Origin: an uncultured Caulobacterales bacterium
Lineage (GTDB): Bacteria > Pseudomonadota > Alphaproteobacteria > Caulobacterales > Maricaulaceae
DNA: 64,000 nt
Assembly (NCBI GenBank): GCA_937928165.1
Contig: CALFVT010000006.1
Span: 62,001 to 126,000, forward strand
Reading direction: 5' to 3'
Part shown: in pieces, positions 60,502-64,000 of the stretch
Layout: each line of letters starts with the position of its first letter
How positions within the stretch are numbered: position 1 is the first letter of the stretch
Notes under the pieces: generated by a model
What the model was told of the DNA's origin: nothing
What the model saw: the letters and a program-made list of their open reading frames with translations, nothing else
Databases searched by the model: none
Translations under genes and position numbers: made by a program

Positions 60502-61620
60502 ATGAGCCGCCATTTTTTAAACCATTACGAAGATTACGCCGCATGGATATCGCGCAGCCTCGCCTTATGGGACCTATGCGGGCGCGATATTCATAATGGT
60601 TGTTATGAGCATTTATCAAAAAACGGCGAGGCGGATATATCTGCTATTCGCCGCCACCGTGTTCAGGCACGACAAGTATTTAGCTATGCCAGCGGGTATA
60701 AGTATGGCTGGTATGACGGGCTGAAAGCGGCAGAATCTATCTTTGAATTTATGTGCCTCCAAGGCTGGACGGGGCATTATTTTATTCACAAAATGGACGG
60801 GGATTATAAGATCACCGATGAGCACTGTGATCTTTATGACCATGCGTTTTACCTCTTGGCCGCTGCGAGTCTTTATGACGTCACGGGCAAAGCAGTTTAT
60901 GCCGCATGGATAGAAACCATCATCACGGCCATTGACGCCATACGCCGCAGTAACGGCGGCTGGGCGGAGGATAATATCGGCACAGCTTACCGGCGGCAAA
61001 ACCCGCATATGCATTTGTTTGAAGTGCATTTATTTTTATATGAAACCACAAAACATGCACGGTTTTTAACCCGCGCCAATGAAAGCTTAGCCCTGTTTAA
61101 AGCTCATTTCTTTGATGCCAAACATAATAGGGTCAATGAGTTTTTTAACAGCGACTGGAGCGGGCCCATCCCTGCGCCGGGCGGTTCACCTCTCGCCTTT
61201 GAGCCGGGTCATGCAGCGGAGTGGGTTTGGTTACTCGGCTGGTATGACCGTTTAACCGGGCAGAGCCACAAAGATATTCGCCATAATATTTTCGACAATT
61301 TAGCGCGGCAATTCGGCCCTTACCTGCCTGATAGCGTAGACAGTGCAGGGCGCCCGCTGAATAGCGGCGCGCGGCGGCTTTGGGGGCAGACCGAATGGAT
61401 TAAAGCCCATATCGCCCTACACCAAGACGGCTATAGCCCGGCCCGTGATATGTTGCCTTATTTGCTCGATCATTTCATGACCGATTACCTCACGCCCAGC
61501 GGATTATGGTGTGATCAGTTTAATCATAAAGGCGGGGATATCGCACAGACCATACCCACTAGCACGCAATATCATATTATCGCTATGATCGCTGAATTAA
61601 ATAGAATAGCCCGCACTTAA
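60502..61620 (+). CDS. AGE-family sugar epimerase/isomerase
   Basis: 372 residues forming an (alpha/alpha)6 barrel of the N-acylglucosamine 2-epimerase/mannose isomerase family. It has RRHRVQARQVFSYASGYKYG, DLYDHAFYLLAAASLYDVTG, NPHMHLFEVHLFLYETTKHA (catalytic His) and ARRLWGQTEWIKAHIA. Family members work on ManNAc/GlcNAc, mannose/fructose or mannose-6-P. Its setting among nucleotide-sugar genes favours a hexose role. The stop overlaps the convergent gene by 4 bases. Confidence 0.88.
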   Translation: MSRHFLNHYEDYAAWISRSLALWDLCGRDIHNGCYEHLSKNGEADISAIRRHRVQARQVFSYASGYKYGWYDGLKAAESIFEFMCLQGWTGHYFIHKMDGDYKITDEHCDLYDHAFYLLAAASLYDVTGKAVYAAWIETIITAIDAIRRSNGGWAEDNIGTAYRRQNPHMHLFEVHLFLYETTKHARFLTRANESLALFKAHFFDAKHNRVNEFFNSDWSGPIPAPGGSPLAFEPGHAAEWVWLLGWYDRLTGQSHKDIRHNIFDNLARQFGPYLPDSVDSAGRPLNSGARRLWGQTEWIKAHIALHQDGYSPARDMLPYLLDHFMTDYLTPSGLWCDQFNHKGGDIAQTIPTSTQYHIIAMIAELNRIART

Positions 61621-62180
61621 GGCGCAATTTCAACCTTAAGCGAGCTGACATTCATGCTCCGCCCCAACCCGTCAAGATCAGGCCATATGCCCGCATAATC
61701 ACCGCCAACATCGCCTTTAGGGACAGTTTTTTTAAAGCGCAATACATAATCTTGGTAATCCGCCGTCAAGCTATAACCCTTCCAGCCTGAACTATTCGCC
61801 CCAATAGAGAAATAGCCCATTTGAAACCCTGAGCTTGGAGTATTATCCCCGGCCCGCGCCCGCACAGTCATAATAAGCTCTTGGCCTTCAAAAGCTTTTT
61901 CATAGGCCGGGCCAAGACGAACAGAAATTCCCGCCGATGGCGGCGCGGTTTTCTTATTAATATGAGAGGTTAAAACCGCCGTCAGGCCGCCGCTTTGCAC
62001 GTCATTCGTCACAAGCCGTTCGAGGCGTTCGGGAATTTGTAAATATTGTAAATCTTCCCCGCTGAGCACAAAGCCGTCCGATGGATTAAACACGCCGTTA
62101 TCTTGTTTAAAAGACAAAGCATAGGCAATCATCACGCCGACAACCAAAGCGCATAAAGGGTAAAAGAGATAGTCTTTCAT
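61617..62180 (-). CDS. Membrane-anchored periplasmic protein of unknown function
   Basis: 187 residues. One N-terminal helix (LFYPLCALVVGVMIAYALSF) is followed by a beta-rich domain with a jelly-roll feel (GISVRLGPAYEKAFEGQELI, YSLTADYQDYVLRFKKTVPK, DYAGIWPDLDGLGRSMNVSS), like carbohydrate-binding modules. No family is named with confidence. It lies 55 bases downstream of the Hsp70-like gene on the same strand and may be co-transcribed with it. Confidence 0.6.
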   Translation of the reverse strand: MKDYLFYPLCALVVGVMIAYALSFKQDNGVFNPSDGFVLSGEDLQYLQIPERLERLVTNDVQSGGLTAVLTSHINKKTAPPSAGISVRLGPAYEKAFEGQELIMTVRARAGDNTPSSGFQMGYFSIGANSSGWKGYSLTADYQDYVLRFKKTVPKGDVGGDYAGIWPDLDGLGRSMNVSSLKVEIAP

Positions 62181-62235
62181 AAGCCCCCTATGCCTTTTTT
62201 TAGCCTATTTGACGAGAGGTTATTTGTGAAAACCT

Positions 62236-64000
62236 TTAAATCAAAAATAAACGCGCGCGGCTATCAGCCCGCTCGGATAGGGCGCGTTCAAGCATATTTG
62301 ACAACTCTGTCGTAAATTGGCTTTGCGCCGCCTCGTCCCACGCGCTCGCGACTGCACGAATCAAGGCCGGACGCTGTTTTTTAATCGCTTTGCGAATTCG
62401 GCCATTGGTCATAATTTGGCGCATAGGCACGGGCAGGTTTGCACGCCTAAATTTCCCTTCAAGGCCTTTTTTACCCGCGACAAACATGCCCCCTGCCATG
62501 GCTGCGCCGATCACAAAACCGATCGGATTGGCCAAAAGCGGCGCAAGTAGATTAGCCTTTGCCAATAACACCCCCGCCAGAACCGTGGACAGGGTTGTCC
62601 CCATAAGCGCCGTATCGCTTTCAAGGCTCGCGACCTGCGGCGCTTTAAGCGATAAGCCTTCAAGATGGCGGCTAACATGGGGGCTATCATCCAGTGACAA
62701 CACCATAGCCGGCAGGCCGTGGGCGCGGCAGAGCGGGTCTGTATCAGTTTCAATTTTGCGCTGCAGCTCTGTGAACCATTGGGTGATAATCGGTTTTAAC
62801 AACTCTTGAGACTCAGTGCTAGCTAGCCATGTTTTCACATTGTCTTTCAGCTGATCTTCAACCTCTGACAGGCGGGCAATATCGCCGCGCCGCCAGCTTT
62901 GAAAAGCGGGCAGAATACAGCTATCTGATAGGCCATCGACCAATGCGGGGGCCAAACGCAGGCCAAGTTCTATACTGGCTGTGCGGGCCTTTTTGTAAAT
63001 TGGGCCGCTATCCGAGAGCAAATGATGGACGGCCGATTGAAAATTTTGATGTAGGGTTTCAAACCGCCCCAGCCAAGCAAGGCCACGGGCAATAGCAAAC
63101 TCTGGCTCCGCGCCGCGTATAATCCGCGCCTTTGGAAAAGCTGTCTCACAGGCTGGCAAAACAAGCGGTAAGCGCGACGCTCCACCCGTGAGTAGCACGG
63201 TTTCCGGCGCGCGCCCACCTAATTGCTCTATGGTTTCGTGCAAGGCATAATCAAAGGCCGATCGCCAGCTATAGCCGTTTAGCGCGTCTTGCGGCGCCTT
63301 TAAAATGGCTTCAGCGTCTTCTGCAGTGAGGCTAATTTCAAACAAAGCGCCGCCGCCAACAGGCAGGCGTTTAATCATTTCCACCCGATGACCTTCGCCG
63401 TTAAAAAAAGCTTCTTTCACTTGGCGGCACCAATATTCCATAATCGGGCGGTAATGGGGATAGGCTTTAATTAAATCGTCAATCCGGTCTTTGTGGTCTT
63501 GCCGCGCCATATTGAGATCAAAAATCTGCCCGTCCAACAGGCCTGAGCCTAAGACATTATGGCCGACATCCTCAGCGTTCATATCATGGCAATAGGTAAA
63601 ATCCGTTGTCGATGAACCAATATCAATAATTAAAACCGTTTTGCGTGCCGCATCAAGGCTAACATAGCCTTGCTCAAGGGCGGTCATTAACGCGGCCCGG
63701 CTCTCGGCAATAATGCGTACCTCCTTAAGGCCTGCCGCCTTAAATATATCCCTATAGGCAGCGCGGTCATCAACGTCCCAGCCCGACGGGCAGCCAATTA
63801 AAAACTGGCTTATTGCGCCGCCTTCAATACGGCCTTGTTTTTCAAGATGCGCAAACAGGCTTTGGGTAAAAAGCTGGGTCGGCGTTGAGACCTGCTCCAC
63901 ATCAAGCCCGCGGTGTTTAAATTTCACCCACACATCGCAATCGCCGCCAGTTTGAGCGCGGCCCGCTTGGGCCAAAGCCGCAAGATTAAGCGCATCCGCC
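62236..64000 (-). CDS. Hsp70-like protein with C-terminal membrane-active region (5' end outside the window)
   Basis: At least 588 residues; the frame stays open to the right edge, so the first ATP-binding loop is missing. Visible actin-fold motifs are LIIDIGSSTTDFTYC (phosphate 2) and VLLTGGASRLPLVLPACETA (adenosine), with AKARIIRGAEPEFAIARGLA-type ending of the ATPase. In place of a normal peptide-binding domain there are helices and a glycine-rich hydrophobic stretch (LAPLLANPIGFVIGAAMAGG), then a basic end. It is probably a membrane-associated Hsp70 relative rather than DnaK. The function is unknown. Confidence 0.8.
   Translation of the reverse strand, partial: ADALNLAALAQAGRAQTGGDCDVWVKFKHRGLDVEQVSTPTQLFTQSLFAHLEKQGRIEGGAISQFLIGCPSGWDVDDRAAYRDIFKAAGLKEVRIIAESRAALMTALEQGYVSLDAARKTVLIIDIGSSTTDFTYCHDMNAEDVGHNVLGSGLLDGQIFDLNMARQDHKDRIDDLIKAYPHYRPIMEYWCRQVKEAFFNGEGHRVEMIKRLPVGGGALFEISLTAEDAEAILKAPQDALNGYSWRSAFDYALHETIEQLGGRAPETVLLTGGASRLPLVLPACETAFPKARIIRGAEPEFAIARGLAWLGRFETLHQNFQSAVHHLLSDSGPIYKKARTASIELGLRLAPALVDGLSDSCILPAFQSWRRGDIARLSEVEDQLKDNVKTWLASTESQELLKPIITQWFTELQRKIETDTDPLCRAHGLPAMVLSLDDSPHVSRHLEGLSLKAPQVASLESDTALMGTTLSTVLAGVLLAKANLLAPLLANPIGFVIGAAMAGGMFVAGKKGLEGKFRRANLPVPMRQIMTNGRIRKAIKKQRPALIRAVASAWDEAAQSQFTTELSNMLERALSERADSRARLFLI

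Overview
This 64-kb window is a stretch of chromosome from a Gram-negative bacterium, most likely a marine alphaproteobacterium related to the Caulobacterales/Maricaulales (Hyphomonadaceae-like). That placement is inferred from protein style (DUF983, DUF4345, an SPFH-RHH pair, KdsD, an alphaproteobacterial-type ribosomal gene set) and from alphaproteobacterial REP-like palindromes. GC content is moderate. I see no tRNA or rRNA genes, no prophage, no insertion sequence and no CRISPR array.

Layout. 1-6 kb: the end of infC, a CPBP membrane protease, an ArsR/SdpI pair, a DUF4345 gene broken by an in-frame stop, rpmI-rplT, a 59-residue orphan protein, a SIMPL protein and a GNAT enzyme. 6-19 kb: asd, three tandem secreted paralogues, a large lectin/DUF11-like surface protein, a solitary MmeI-type restriction-modification enzyme, an SPFH/RHH/DUF4177 operon, marC, a YqaA-like protein, murI and a GT39 transferase. 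19-26 kb: msrA, photolyase, an unusual ACT-less aspartokinase-homoserine dehydrogenase fusion, DUF983, and a SAM-I-like riboswitch ahead of metX-metB. 26-39 kb: a branched-chain amino acid cluster, ilvD-ilvC-ilvB(G)-ilvN(M)-leuA-(membrane gene)-leuC-leuD-leuB-ilvA. It begins with a leader peptide and attenuator and carries two 39-41 bp hairpin-repeat arrays abutting the ilvB and ilvN start codons. 39-49 kb: a Pro-rich TonB-like protein, rplS-trmD-rimM, three TonB-C-like genes in tandem, a gene bracketed by a perfect 41-bp direct repeat, metK and ahcY. 49-64 kb: sugar-nucleotide and envelope genes (GT2, kdsD, PMM/PGM, phoD, hydroxylase, ugd, glmS, galU, a UDP-glucuronate epimerase-like gene, an AGE isomerase) and, at the right edge, a partial Hsp70-like gene.

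How the genes fit together. Asd, the AK-HSD fusion, MetX, MetB, MetK and AhcY cover much of the aspartate-to-methionine/SAM route. IlvA, IlvBN, IlvC and IlvD with LeuABCD give Ile, Val and Leu apart from the transaminase. UDP-glucose (GalU), UDP-glucuronate (Ugd), its probable 4-epimer, GlcN-6-P (GlmS) and A5P (KdsD) feed polysaccharide and LPS.

The least ordinary items are these: the ilv leader peptide with mutually exclusive hairpins; the repeat arrays that supply the Shine-Dalgarno of ilvB and ilvN; the degenerate kinase half of the AK-HSD fusion; the AT-rich specificity region of the MmeI-like enzyme; an operator-like pair of TGATATCA boxes 11 bp apart before the SPFH-RHH operon; and the 41-bp terminator duplication. 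No wholly new defence or mobile system could be demonstrated from the sequence alone.
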